A stretch of 29,756 nt of DNA from JAMWCX01 sp964352425 (GTDB lineage Bacteria > Omnitrophota > Gorgyraeia > 2-01-FULL-45-10). Both the position numbers and the translations under genes were made by a program. The notes below the pieces were generated by a model. It was not told the DNA's origin and searched no databases. It worked only from the letters and a program-made list of their open reading frames with translations. The DNA lies in the NCBI GenBank assembly GCA_964352425.1, contig CAYGRZ010000017.1, positions 1-29,756 of the forward strand. The letters run 5' to 3'. How positions within the stretch are numbered: the stretch's first letter is position 1; every line of letters begins with the position of its first letter. Of this stretch, positions 1-10,185 are shown piece after piece.

Positions 1-48
1 TCCTCGCAAAGACGAACTTGCCTTAGCGCTTCTTCTGAAACTGAGCTG
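1..48. other. Window edge, no gene
   Basis: Forty-eight bases downstream of plsY. The first bases, TCCTCGCAAAGACG, resemble a fragment of a widespread dispersed palindromic repeat (compare CCTCGCAATGACG), but the window cuts it off. No terminator with a clear T-run is visible. Confidence 0.3.
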
Positions 49-684
49 TTACCAGCTTTTTGGCTTGAAAATATATGTCTTATTCTCCTGAGCCCTCACC
101 AACCGCTTGATGTTCTCCTTGTGTTTATAGATGGAAAGGGAGCATATCGCCACGCTGAAGAGGATAATATAGAACGGATACTTCAGGATGCAGGCGACGG
201 CGGGAAAGAGAAGAAGGGCCATCACGGACGCCAGAGATACAAAATTTGTCAGGTAAAATACGAGCGCCCATATGATTGTTGACGGGATGAGCGCCAGCGG
301 TGTTAAGCCCATCGCCACACCCAATGTCGTCGCGACCCCCTTGCCTCCTCTGAATTTCAGGAAGACGGACCAGACATGGCCGCAGACAACGGTAAGGCCC
401 ATCAGGCCTTTGTAAAAATCGAAGTCAAGATCTATATCAAGGCAGTAGAAAAAATTCGCGACGACGGTCACGACGAAGACGCCTTTCAGTATATCCACAA
501 CCAGGGTAATGAGAGCGGGCACCTTCCCCACGGTCCGGAGGACATTGGTCGCGCCGGCGTTCTGCGAACCGACCTGGCGTATGTCGATGCCCTTAAGCAT
601 CCTGGTCAGGATAAAGCTGGTCGGGAAGGACCCTATCACGTACGCGAGGATGACCGATCCTATAAGGCAGGCGACCGGAGCCAT
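49..684 (-). CDS. plsY: Glycerol-3-phosphate acyltransferase PlsY
   Basis: PlsY is the membrane acyltransferase that moves an acyl group from acyl-phosphate to glycerol-3-phosphate, the first step of phospholipid synthesis. The 211-residue protein is strongly hydrophobic with several membrane segments. It carries the family signatures: GSFPTS near the N-terminus, a glycine-rich GSQNAGATNVLR loop (about 40-51) and GHVWSVFLKFRGGKGVATTLG-type motif near residues 103-122. The first motif is usually GSGNxGATN, so Gln in place of the second Gly is a small oddity. The start is ATG, three bases after the pgsA stop (TAGCGAATG), so the two lipid genes are almost certainly cotranscribed. Length and motifs match the family well. 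Confidence 0.95.
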   Translation of the reverse strand: MAPVACLIGSVILAYVIGSFPTSFILTRMLKGIDIRQVGSQNAGATNVLRTVGKVPALITLVVDILKGVFVVTVVANFFYCLDIDLDFDFYKGLMGLTVVCGHVWSVFLKFRGGKGVATTLGVAMGLTPLALIPSTIIWALVFYLTNFVSLASVMALLLFPAVACILKYPFYIILFSVAICSLSIYKHKENIKRLVRAQENKTYIFKPKSW

Positions 685-687
685 TCG

Positions 688-1239
688 CTACCCCGCCTTT
701 CTCACATTATTATTTTCGTTCAATGCCCTGCTCCCCTTCATGACGTAATCGACGCCTGAGGCAACCGTCATGAAGACCGTGAAATTCCAGACCAGATACG
801 AGTACTCGAACCTGGCGAGGATGCTCACGATCGTCATCATCTGGAAGAACGTGGTGACCTTGCCGATGATGCTGGGCGCTACGTTGATATCACCGCGGAT
901 GACGTATATGATCACCGAACCAAGAACGATGATCGCGTCGCGCGATATCACTATGATCGGGACATACGGGGGCATCCTCAGGAAGTCCGGGATGTTGCCC
1001 GCGATGGCGAGGCAGATATACGCGCTGACGAGAAGGAGCTTGTCCGCCATCGGATCGAGGATCGTGCCGAGCTTCGTCTTCTGCTTCAGCGCCCTCGCAA
1101 GCATGCCGTCGACGCCGTCTGAGATCGTCGCGAGGATAAAAAAAACGAGCGCTATGTCGAGCCTCGAATAGACGACCGCTGCTATGAAGAACGGTATCAG
1201 GATTATCCGCGCGATCGATATCTTGTTCGGTATGTTCAT
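688..1239 (-). CDS. pgsA: CDP-diacylglycerol--glycerol-3-phosphate 3-phosphatidyltransferase
   Basis: This CDP-alcohol phosphatidyltransferase makes phosphatidylglycerol-phosphate, the precursor of phosphatidylglycerol, in the inner membrane. The family signature DGxxAR-x8-G-x3-D-x3-D is intact (DGMLAR, then G, D and D in TKLGTILDPMADK). The protein is hydrophobic with several predicted helices. The longest frame opens with TTG at 1257, with ATGs at 1248 and 1239. I chose 1239 because it gives the usual family N-terminus MNIPNKISIARI; 1248 remains possible and no start has a strong ribosome site. It follows lepB by about 20 bases and precedes plsY, forming a short membrane-biogenesis cluster. 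PgsA and the paralogous cardiolipin-type enzymes share this signature, so the exact product is inferred from length and neighbours. Confidence 0.9.
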   Translation of the reverse strand: MNIPNKISIARIILIPFFIAAVVYSRLDIALVFFILATISDGVDGMLARALKQKTKLGTILDPMADKLLLVSAYICLAIAGNIPDFLRMPPYVPIIVISRDAIIVLGSVIIYVIRGDINVAPSIIGKVTTFFQMMTIVSILARFEYSYLVWNFTVFMTVASGVDYVMKGSRALNENNNVRKAG

Positions 1240-1261
1240 CGCACCCATCGCACACAACGTC

Positions 1262-1843
1262 CTATTTTATGACCTTGATCCTGTAGAGCGGCCAGTATAC
1301 GAAGACCGCCTTGCCTATCAGGTTCTTTCGGGGCACAAACCCCCAGTAGCGCGAATCCCTTGAATTGGCGCTGTTGTCGCCGAGCGTGAAATAACAGCCT
1401 TCCGGCACGGTGACACCGCGGCCTTCGCCGCCGTAATCGCCGGCATTGTAATAATAGACGGAAGCCGCGGCCGGTAGGGCCGCCTCTTTACCGTTCACAA
1501 ATATCTTTCCGTCGCGTATCGCGACCGTCTCCCCGCCGACGGCGATCAGGCGCTTCACGAAATCCTTTCGCGGGTCTTCCGGCGATGAGAAGACGATGAT
1601 ATCCCCCCTCCGCGGCTGCCTGACATCGAGGATCGGAAGCCTGAAGTTCACGAACGGCACGCGGGCGCTGTAGAGGAACTTGTAGACGAATATCCTGTCG
1701 CCAACCTTGAACGTCGGTATCATCGAGCCCGACGGTATCTTGAACGCCTGGATGATGAACGTCTGTATCACGATCGCTATCACCAGCGCAATCAGTATCG
1801 ACTCTGTCCACTCCCGTAGCTGCGACTTCACCTTCTGTGCCAT
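1262..1843 (-). CDS. lepB: Signal peptidase I
   Basis: Signal peptidase I cleaves signal peptides from exported proteins at the outer face of the inner membrane. The protein (193 residues) has one N-terminal membrane helix (about 15-33), then the catalytic Ser40 in PSGSMIPT and the general base Lys97 in DFVKRLIAVGGE. The conserved GDNSANSRDSRYWG box lies in the C-terminal part. It is a compact, single-anchor version compared with the longer two-anchor enterobacterial enzyme. The start is ATG with AGGT about 9 bases upstream. It lies 21 bases after lepA, an arrangement seen in many bacteria where lepA and lepB are paired. Confidence 0.95.
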   Translation of the reverse strand: MAQKVKSQLREWTESILIALVIAIVIQTFIIQAFKIPSGSMIPTFKVGDRIFVYKFLYSARVPFVNFRLPILDVRQPRRGDIIVFSSPEDPRKDFVKRLIAVGGETVAIRDGKIFVNGKEAALPAAASVYYYNAGDYGGEGRGVTVPEGCYFTLGDNSANSRDSRYWGFVPRKNLIGKAVFVYWPLYRIKVIK

Positions 1844-1864
1844 TGTGGGGGGTACCTTTCTCTT

Positions 1865-3661
<1,797 letters not shown>

Positions 3662-3666
3662 GTCCC

Positions 3667-5091
3667 CTACACGCTGTCTGCCAGCGACTTGCCGAAATCG
3701 AGGATCGCGAGCGCCTTCTTTTCCGTCGGCGCTTCGGCATAGACCCTCAATATCGGTTCGGTGCCGGAGAGCCTCAGCATCAGCCACGACTTGTCATCGC
3801 AGATGAACTTGAATCCGTCGGTCGTCTTGACCTGCGCGACTGGCCTACCCAGCACCTCTTTCGGCGGGTCAGTCCTCAGCGACTCCATCAGCTTCGGCTT
3901 CTTCTCGTCCGGATATTTGACGTCGAGCCTGCGGTATTCGTACGTGCCGTACTGCCTGTCGATCGCCTTGAGGATGTCCAGTATCTTCTTCTTCCTGAAG
4001 GCCATCATCTCCAGTATCAGAAGGCCCGAGAGGATGCCGTCCCTTTCAGGGATCGAATTCTTGAACGCGACGCCGCCGGTCTCCTCGCCGCCTATCAGGA
4101 TGTCTTCCTTTAGCATAAGATCGCATATGTATTTGAAACCGACCGGCGTCTCGTGCATCTTGAGATTGTACTTCCTGCATATTTTCTCGATCAGGAACGT
4201 GCCGCATATCGTCTGGATCACGTCGCCCCGCATCCCCCTGTCCTCATACAGATGGAGCAGGATCAGCGTCATGACCTTGTGGCCCGTCATGATCCTGCCG
4301 TTGGGCAGCGCAATGCCGAGCCTGTCGGCGTCGCCGTCGGTCGCTATACCTATATCATACCTTCCGGACTTCGTCCTGGCGGCGAGCTCTCTCATGTTGA
4401 GCGGGTTCGGCTCCGGGTTGATGTTGCCGAAGCCGGGATTCCGCTCGTTATGGATGGTATCGACCTTGCACACACCACCCTTCAGCAGCATCGCGATGTA
4501 ATCATTGCCGGTACCGTACATCGAGTCGACCAAAACTTTGAGCCGCGCACCCTTCACGAGCTTCAGATTGACGTACTTTTTTACGAATGCGAGATGCGGC
4601 GGAATAATATCTTCGAGCGTGATGAGGCCTTTGGCCTTCGCCTCGTCGAGTGTCATGAAACGTATCTCGCTCTTATCGAGGTACTCCTCGAACTTCCGCG
4701 TCATGTCCGGCGTCGCGGAACCGCCGTAATAGGCTTTGTACTTGATGCCGTTATACCGCGCCGGATTGTGGCTCGCGGTGATCATGATGCCGCCGATGAG
4801 GCCCCTGTCCTTTATCGCGAAACTGACCGACGGTGTCGGCGTCGGGGAGTCCGCCAGTATCGTCTTTATGCCGTTCGCCGCGAAAACGCAGGCCATCAGC
4901 TCCGCGTACTTGTCGGAAAGGAACCGCGTATCGTATCCGACGACCGCTGTGCGCCGGGTGAACTTCTGGTCCGCGCAGTCTTTGGTGATGTAATCCGCGA
5001 CCGCCTGGGCCACCTTCTTAACGTTGGCAAACGTGAAGTCATCGCTTATGACGGCCCTCCAGCCGTCCGTCCCGAACTTGATACCGCTCAT
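3667..5091 (-). CDS. Phosphoglucomutase/phosphomannomutase family protein
   Basis: This is an alpha-D-phosphohexomutase, interconverting hexose 1- and 6-phosphates through a phosphoserine intermediate. The active-site serine is Ser107 in ITASHNPARYNG. The metal-binding loop is TDGDADRLG and the sugar-recognition loop is GGEETGGVAF. A C-terminal phosphate-binding loop is visible as RLSGTEPILRVYAE. Length (474) is normal. Substrate choice (glucose or mannose) cannot be read from sequence alone. The mannose-1-phosphate guanylyltransferase-like gene at 8.5-9.4 kb makes a role in GDP-mannose supply plausible. The ATG start immediately follows the rpe stop, so rpe, this gene and lepA are tightly packed. 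Confidence 0.92.
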   Translation of the reverse strand: MSGIKFGTDGWRAVISDDFTFANVKKVAQAVADYITKDCADQKFTRRTAVVGYDTRFLSDKYAELMACVFAANGIKTILADSPTPTPSVSFAIKDRGLIGGIMITASHNPARYNGIKYKAYYGGSATPDMTRKFEEYLDKSEIRFMTLDEAKAKGLITLEDIIPPHLAFVKKYVNLKLVKGARLKVLVDSMYGTGNDYIAMLLKGGVCKVDTIHNERNPGFGNINPEPNPLNMRELAARTKSGRYDIGIATDGDADRLGIALPNGRIMTGHKVMTLILLHLYEDRGMRGDVIQTICGTFLIEKICRKYNLKMHETPVGFKYICDLMLKEDILIGGEETGGVAFKNSIPERDGILSGLLILEMMAFRKKKILDILKAIDRQYGTYEYRRLDVKYPDEKKPKLMESLRTDPPKEVLGRPVAQVKTTDGFKFICDDKSWLMLRLSGTEPILRVYAEAPTEKKALAILDFGKSLADSV

Positions 5092-5733
5092 TTATTGACC
5101 CCCTCGTAATGTTTTGATCGCGTGCGCGTAATCTTTTGCGCCGAACACCGATGTGCCCGCGACGATGATATTCGCGCCCGCCTGTATCGCCTCGGCCGCG
5201 GTGGCTTCGTTGATGCCTCCGTCGACCTGTATGTCCTTTTTGAATACTGTGCGAAGCTCTGTTATCTTCGGCAGGCAGTCGAACATGAACTCCTGGCCCG
5301 CGAAACCCGGCTCGACCGTCATGATGAGGACCATATCGACCATCGGCAACACGGTCTCGATGGCTTTAAGCTCAGTCTTCGGCCTGATCGAGACGCCAAC
5401 CTTCTTCTTGAAATATTTAATAAGCCTGATGATCTCTTTCGGGTTCTCTTCGACTTCTGCGTGGAAAGTGATGATGTCGCTGCCGGCCCTGGCGAAACTT
5501 TCGATATAGTCTTCGGGCTTATCGATCATCAGATGCACATCGAACGGCAGCCTTGTTGCCGGCCGGGCCGACTTTACGACGACCGGCCCGATCGTGATGT
5601 TCGGGACGAAGTGGCCGTCCATCACGTCGATGTGTATCCAGTCGGCCCCCGCTTTCTCAACGTCCTTTATCTCCTGCCCGAGTTTAGAGAAGTCGGCCGA
5701 CAGGATGCTCGGTGCTATCAGTATCTTCTGCAT
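5092..5733 (-). CDS. rpe: Ribulose-phosphate 3-epimerase
   Basis: Rpe interconverts ribulose-5-phosphate and xylulose-5-phosphate in the pentose phosphate pathway. The TIM-barrel landmarks are present: APSILSADF at the start, HIDVMDGHFVPNITIGP, DVHLMI, MTVEPGFAGQ and QVDGGIN. These supply the metal-binding histidines and aspartates. The frame runs upstream to 5793, but the ATG at 5733 gives the standard MQKILIAPSILSADF start and has a ribosome site (AGGGGG) about 8 bases upstream. The product is 213 residues, typical for the family. It lies 13 bases after the M50 protease gene. Confidence 0.96.
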   Translation of the reverse strand: MQKILIAPSILSADFSKLGQEIKDVEKAGADWIHIDVMDGHFVPNITIGPVVVKSARPATRLPFDVHLMIDKPEDYIESFARAGSDIITFHAEVEENPKEIIRLIKYFKKKVGVSIRPKTELKAIETVLPMVDMVLIMTVEPGFAGQEFMFDCLPKITELRTVFKKDIQVDGGINEATAAEAIQAGANIIVAGTSVFGAKDYAHAIKTLRGGQ

Positions 5734-5746
5734 ATGACGTACCCCC

Positions 5747-6799
5747 TTATGCCTCGTGCGGAACCACCGCGTATATCCTGCTGATATCCTCAAGCGTGAT
5801 GACGCCCGCGACCTTACCGTCCCTGGTCACCGGCAGGGCCCGCGCGCCGCTCTCGTGCATCATGCCCTGAACCTTGATAAGCGAATCTGTGTCCTTCGCC
5901 TTCGGGAATTTCTTTCTCATGATATCGGCGACCTTGATGCCGGTGCCGTGGCTGTGAAGGGCCCTCATGATGTCCTGCCTCGTCAGGAACCCGACCAGCT
6001 CCCCGCCGTCGAGGACCGGGAAATCCTCCTGATGGGAATGGAACACCTTCTCCAGGACCTTCGATAGCAGCGTCTGACCCGTCACCGTGGAAAAATCGCG
6101 AGGCAGTATATCGCACACCCTGAATTTTTTCAAAGTTTCTTTCACGTCGACCTGCATCTCCTCGTTCGTCGCGGCCATATATATGAAGACCGCTATCACG
6201 ATCAACATTATATTGAACTTTATTATACCGAAGTACACGAAGGCAAGCGCAAAGAGATGGCCGAGAGAAACCGCAATTCTGGTCGCCTTGTGGTAACCCA
6301 TCCGTGAGGCCAGGAGCGCCCTTAAGACCCTGCCGCCATCCATCGGGAACGCCGGCAGCAGGTTGAATGCCGCCAGCGCGAGGTTTATCCAGTACACGTA
6401 CGCGAATGTGAGCGGCCAGCTCTGGGTCGAAAGCGGGTGAAAAAGGACGCCGGGGCCAAGCAGGATTTTAAGCGGGAAGAAGAAGACGAGGATCACCGCG
6501 ACATTGGATGCCGGGCCGGCCAGCGAGATCAGGAGCTCCTGGACCGGCTTCTCCGGTATCTTCGACATCGACGCTACCCCGCCGATTGGGAAGAGCGTTA
6601 TCTCGCGCACCTTTATGCCGAACCGTTTCGCCACCAGGCTGTGGCAGAGCTCGTGGACCGTGACGAAGAAAAAGACGCCACTGACGAGGAATACCCACTT
6701 CAGGCCGCCGGAGAGCACCAGCAGGAGAAGGAGGGCAAACGTGACATGCACGTTTATCGCGATACCGAAGACCGAAAATATCCTGACAGAGCCTCTCAT
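5747..6799 (-). CDS. Site-2 protease-type M50 metallopeptidase with CBS domains
   Basis: This intramembrane zinc metalloprotease belongs to the SpoIVFB/S2P-like M50 group, which cleave membrane-anchored substrates within the bilayer. The zinc motif HELCH is at 49-53 in a membrane segment. The third ligand is in NLLPAFPMDGGRVLRA with Asp154. The N-terminal ~200 residues hold several hydrophobic segments. The C-terminal ~130 residues form a tandem CBS pair (about 230-350, with VLDGGELVGFLTRQDI and RDGKVAGVITLEDI), which in this family senses adenine nucleotides. The substrate is unknown. It follows the M16 peptidase with a TAAATG junction, so two proteases are made from one message. Confidence 0.93.
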   Translation of the reverse strand: MRGSVRIFSVFGIAINVHVTFALLLLLVLSGGLKWVFLVSGVFFFVTVHELCHSLVAKRFGIKVREITLFPIGGVASMSKIPEKPVQELLISLAGPASNVAVILVFFFPLKILLGPGVLFHPLSTQSWPLTFAYVYWINLALAAFNLLPAFPMDGGRVLRALLASRMGYHKATRIAVSLGHLFALAFVYFGIIKFNIMLIVIAVFIYMAATNEEMQVDVKETLKKFRVCDILPRDFSTVTGQTLLSKVLEKVFHSHQEDFPVLDGGELVGFLTRQDIMRALHSHGTGIKVADIMRKKFPKAKDTDSLIKVQGMMHESGARALPVTRDGKVAGVITLEDISRIYAVVPHEA

Positions 6800-8062
6800 T
6801 TAGAAATGTAACGCTTCCTTTACTTTTGTATCGTCCTTGACCGGCCCGATCACGGCCAGGTTAAGGCGCTCCTGCCTGAACAGTTCCCCGGCGACCCGCA
6901 GCATATCGTCCGGGGTGACCTTATCGATCTTCGTGAGGATGTCCTTTACGCTCACGTCGTGCTCGCCGGCAATGACCTTTTCGCCGATCCAGAGCATATG
7001 GCTCATCGTGTCCTCGAGCGCAAAGAGAAGCTGTCCCCGGTAATACTCACGGGCGCGGTGCAACTCCTCTTTGGTGATCGGCTCTTCCGTGATGCGGCGC
7101 AGTTCCTTCAATATGACTTCGATCGATTTGATGAGCTTCTTCTCATCGACCCCCGCGCTGACGACGAACGCGCCGCAATCCTCGTATCTCCTGACGCTGG
7201 AAGAGATCTCGTAACAGAGCCCCATCTCGTCCCTGATGATATGGAACAACCTCGACGACATGTTCGCCCCCATGATGATATTGATAAGGCTCACCACATG
7301 CTTATCCGGATGGAACCTGTCGACCGTATGCAGCCCCAGCGCGACGTGCGTCTGCTCGGTCTCTTTCGACATCACCCTGGCGCGCGGCGCTTCCTGCCCC
7401 AGCTTCACTTTCTCGAACTTCGACGCCTCTTTCGCTTTCGCATTCAGAAGGTACTTTTTTGCCGTATCGGCAAGCTCGTCGGCGCCTATGCGGCCGGCGC
7501 CAATGACGAGCATGTTCTTCGGATTATAATAAGCCTCTTTATACGCGACGAGCTCAGCCCTCGTGATCGCCCCGACCGATTCGACGGTCCCGGCAAGCGG
7601 CATGCCGAGCGGCTGGTCCGGCCACATCATCTCCGCGAGGATCTCGTGGACATACTGGGACGGGATATCTTTGTACATGTTGATCTCTTCGACGATGACG
7701 TTCTTTTCCTTTTCGATCTCCACGCCCTCGAGCTTCGGGTTCAATACCATGTCGCTTAAGATATCTATGCCGAGCTCGGCGTCCTTGGCGAGGACCTTCA
7801 CGAGATAGCAGGTATTCTCTTCGGACGTAAAACCGTTGAAACTGCCTCCCCTGCCCTCTATCTCCTGCTTGATAGTCATCATGTCGCGCGTCACGGTGCC
7901 CTTGAAGAGCAGGTGCTCGAGCAAATGGCTTATGCCGATCAGCTTTTTCTCCTCGTATCTTCCGCCGGCGCGTATCCATATGCCGATCGCCACCGACTCC
8001 ATGTGCTTCATCGGCTCGGCCATCACTTTAAGACCGTTATCAAACATGCTCACTTTATACAA
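6800..8062 (-). CDS. M16 family zinc peptidase (processing-peptidase-like)
   Basis: This 420-residue protein is a pitrilysin/mitochondrial-processing-peptidase-like M16 enzyme. The inverted zinc motif HLLEH is at 46-50, and the distal glutamate is in VIVEEINMYKD (Glu125/126). A C-terminal M16 half carries the RxxY-type segment HRAREYYRGQLLFALED. The start is TTG at 8062 with GAGAGGA about 5 bases upstream; MYKVSMFDNGLKVM matches the family N-terminus (Y-x4-5-LxNGLxV), so I prefer it to the ATG at 8047. Bacterial homologues usually sit near pnp or dut; here the partner is an M50 protease. No signal peptide is evident, so it is probably cytoplasmic. Confidence 0.92.
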   Translation of the reverse strand: MYKVSMFDNGLKVMAEPMKHMESVAIGIWIRAGGRYEEKKLIGISHLLEHLLFKGTVTRDMMTIKQEIEGRGGSFNGFTSEENTCYLVKVLAKDAELGIDILSDMVLNPKLEGVEIEKEKNVIVEEINMYKDIPSQYVHEILAEMMWPDQPLGMPLAGTVESVGAITRAELVAYKEAYYNPKNMLVIGAGRIGADELADTAKKYLLNAKAKEASKFEKVKLGQEAPRARVMSKETEQTHVALGLHTVDRFHPDKHVVSLINIIMGANMSSRLFHIIRDEMGLCYEISSSVRRYEDCGAFVVSAGVDEKKLIKSIEVILKELRRITEEPITKEELHRAREYYRGQLLFALEDTMSHMLWIGEKVIAGEHDVSVKDILTKIDKVTPDDMLRVAGELFRQERLNLAVIGPVKDDTKVKEALHF

Positions 8063-8064
8063 AG

Positions 8065-8481
8065 TTATCCTCTCTTTCTTGAATCAAGATATGACTGTAA
8101 TATCAGCTGCGCGGCGAGCTTGTCCGCCAGATGCTTTCTCTTCGCCCTGCTCATGTCCGCCTCCAGAAGAACCCGCCCGGCCTGTACCGTCGTCAGGCGC
8201 TCGTCCCACATCCTGACGGGGACGCTGACGGTTTTGATGAGGTCGTCGGCGAATTTAAGCACCTCTTCGGTCTTCACGCTGTGGGTCCCGTTCATGTTGA
8301 GCGGCAGGCCGACGACGATCTCTGACACAGTATTGGCCGCGACCAGCCTGGCTATCTCCTGCAGGTCCTTCTTCAGGTCCGCGCAGCGTATCGTTTCGAT
8401 GCCCTGCGCGGTGATAAAGAGCTCGTCGCTTATGGCGACCCCTATCCGCACGGTGCCCACATCCAGCGCCATTATCCTCAT
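8065..8481 (-). CDS. ruvX: Putative pre-16S rRNA nuclease / Holliday junction resolvase-like RuvX (YqgF)
   Basis: This RNase H-fold protein of the YqgF/RuvX family takes part in 16S rRNA 5'-end maturation in well-studied bacteria. The 138-residue sequence has MALDVGTVRIGVAISDE (first catalytic Asp), VVGLPLNMNGT, WDERLTT and a late Asp in the LADKLAAQLILQSYLD helix, so the acidic catalytic set is intact. The ATG overlaps the upstream gene's stop in an ATGA arrangement, indicating translational coupling. It is often found next to alaS in other genomes; here it is about 15 kb away on the same strand. Confidence 0.93.
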   Translation of the reverse strand: MRIMALDVGTVRIGVAISDELFITAQGIETIRCADLKKDLQEIARLVAANTVSEIVVGLPLNMNGTHSVKTEEVLKFADDLIKTVSVPVRMWDERLTTVQAGRVLLEADMSRAKRKHLADKLAAQLILQSYLDSRKRG

Positions 8482-9401
8482 AGTATCTTCAGTATCTTTC
8501 CGTCTTTCTCGACAAAAGAGCGCCCTTCGCGGCGCAGGACTGTTTTAAGCGCGTCGAAACCTCCGACATCATTCCAGCCGTATGACCCTTTGACGCAGTA
8601 TATATGCCGGGCCTTTTCCATGACCGCGTAGTCGAGAGATATGTCGGGTAATCTGGCATATTCGGCCGCCGTTACTCTGCCGTCTTTCAGAATACGATGT
8701 ATTGCCGGCGCATGTCTCTGCACGGCTTTGATGAACTGTTGCGCGTTGAAAATGAAAATGCCGGAGTTCCAGAGATACTTTCCGCTCTTAACGTACTTTT
8801 TCGCGGTCGCGAGGTCCGGTTTTTCGACAAATCTCTCTACCTCCAGTACTCCCTCGGCCTTACCACCGTGCGACCGCGCAACCTTAATATATCCGAATTG
8901 CGTCGAAGGATCTCTCGACGCAAGACCGAGAACGACTATGCCCTCTTTCTTCTGACGCATGAAATCTATGCCTCGCTGCAGGCACGCGAGCTGTTTTTCG
9001 ACACCCGAGATATAGTGGTCGGTCGGGAGCACAACGATGATCGCGTCTTTTAGGCGTCCGGCCACAACGGTCGAAGCAAGCATTGCCGCCGGCGCGGTAT
9101 TGCGCGAGGCGGGTTCCAGCAACAGGTTAGAGCGCTTTATCCCGGGCAGGTCTTTTCTGACCAGTTTCGAATGAAGCTTGTTGGCGACCACAACGATGTT
9201 GTCATCGGGTATGATCCGGCGGATCCTGTCGATGGTGTTCCTGAACATCGTCCGCCTGTCAGCGGTAACGGAGAGGAATGCCTTGGGCCGTTCGTCGGTC
9301 GACAGCGGCCGCAGGCGCTTGCCCTTTCCGCCGACGAGGATGACGGCGAAAACATTATCGTTCGTATTGCGTATTGAGTATTGGGTATTGCGTTTACGCA
9401 C
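8478..9401 (-). CDS. Mannose-1-phosphate guanylyltransferase-like nucleotidyltransferase with repeat-encoded N-terminus
   Basis: The 307-residue protein is a sugar-phosphate nucleotidyltransferase close to mannose-1-phosphate guanylyltransferases, which make GDP-mannose. It shows the signature GGKGKRLRPLSTDERPKAF, then LLEPASRNTAPA, PTDHYI, FVEKPD and YLWNSGIFIF. It lacks the C-terminal isomerase domain of bifunctional ManC, so it is the short type. The only reachable start is GTG at 9401, overlapping the trpA stop by eight bases. Residues 2-13 (RKRNTQYSIRNT) are encoded by four tandem GTATTGN heptamers (9364-9391 on the plus strand), so a genomic repeat has become the N-terminus. The exact sugar is inferred from motif similarity. 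Confidence 0.88.
   Translation of the reverse strand: MRKRNTQYSIRNTNDNVFAVILVGGKGKRLRPLSTDERPKAFLSVTADRRTMFRNTIDRIRRIIPDDNIVVVANKLHSKLVRKDLPGIKRSNLLLEPASRNTAPAAMLASTVVAGRLKDAIIVVLPTDHYISGVEKQLACLQRGIDFMRQKKEGIVVLGLASRDPSTQFGYIKVARSHGGKAEGVLEVERFVEKPDLATAKKYVKSGKYLWNSGIFIFNAQQFIKAVQRHAPAIHRILKDGRVTAAEYARLPDISLDYAVMEKARHIYCVKGSYGWNDVGGFDALKTVLRREGRSFVEKDGKILKIL
9364..9391. repeat. Four tandem 7-bp repeats (GTATTGN) in a coding start
   Basis: On the plus strand the units are GTATTGC, GTATTGA, GTATTGG, GTATTGC with no spacing. They lie within the first codons of the nucleotidyltransferase gene, just past the trpA stop. Confidence 0.9.
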
Positions 9402-10185
9402 CGTGGATCGCTTTCGCTAAAATTTTCGCAAATCGCGAAACTCTGGGCACTATATTCTTTTTTTCGGCGATGATCTTCACGATGGCGCTTCCGACGATAA
9501 CGCCGTCGGCGACGCTGGCCAGTCTCCGCGCCTGTGCAGCGTCGGAGACGCCGAAGCCCACGGCAACCGGTTTATCGGTCAACGACTTGATGGCCCGTAT
9601 CTTCGAGACGACGTCTTCAGGCAGCGCTCGCCGCGCACCCGTCACGCCGGTCAAGGATACATAATAGATGAAACCTTTCGAATCCCTGGCGATACGAGCC
9701 GTGCGCTGTCTGGTCGATGTGGGCGCGACGAGAAATATGGTCGCGATACCGCGCGACCGGCCTGCTCGTATGAGACCCGCTGCCTCCTCGCAGGGAAGGT
9801 CCGGCACGATGACGCCGTCGACACCGCAGATGCAGGCTTTCTTCATGAAGGCGTCGAGCCCGAACCGCAGGACGGGATTGTAGTAGGTCATGAAGACGAG
9901 CGGGATCTGGGTATGCTTTCTCAAGGCCGATACCATGGCGAATATCTTCTTCATGGTGACCTTCTTCTCCAATGCGCGCTGGGAAGCGGCCTGGATCGTG
10001 GGGCCGTCCGCGATCGGATCGGAAAAAGGGATGCCGAGCTCGATGATATCGACGCCCGCTTTTTCGAGCGCAGGCACTATACGCGCGGTGGCTTGCAGGT
10101 CGGGGTCTCCCGCGGTTATATAGGCGATGAACGCCTTCTTCTTTCGCAATCTCAGTTCCCTGAACTTTTTATCTATGCGGTTCAT
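9394..10185 (-). CDS. trpA: Tryptophan synthase alpha chain
   Basis: TrpA cleaves indole-3-glycerol phosphate to indole, which is channelled to TrpB. The catalytic residues fall at the textbook positions Glu49 (IIELGIPFSDP) and Asp60 (IADGPTIQAA). Other landmarks are YITAGDPDL, FMTYYNPVLRFG, VIVPDLPCEEA and VAVGFGVSDAAQ. At 263 residues it is full length. The ATG at 10185 has a strong ribosome site (GAGGAG). Its first 17 bases overlap the end of the small unknown gene upstream. It is separated from trpB by a 2.36-kb accessory island, although the two subunits normally lie adjacent; see findings. Confidence 0.97.
   Translation of the reverse strand: MNRIDKKFRELRLRKKKAFIAYITAGDPDLQATARIVPALEKAGVDIIELGIPFSDPIADGPTIQAASQRALEKKVTMKKIFAMVSALRKHTQIPLVFMTYYNPVLRFGLDAFMKKACICGVDGVIVPDLPCEEAAGLIRAGRSRGIATIFLVAPTSTRQRTARIARDSKGFIYYVSLTGVTGARRALPEDVVSKIRAIKSLTDKPVAVGFGVSDAAQARRLASVADGVIVGSAIVKIIAEKKNIVPRVSRFAKILAKAIHGA

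Noticed and set aside
3662..3787. N-terminally extended LepA
   Set aside because: The extra 42 residues overlap the phosphohexomutase end in another frame and do not resemble LepA; the internal ATG at 3661 fits the family start.
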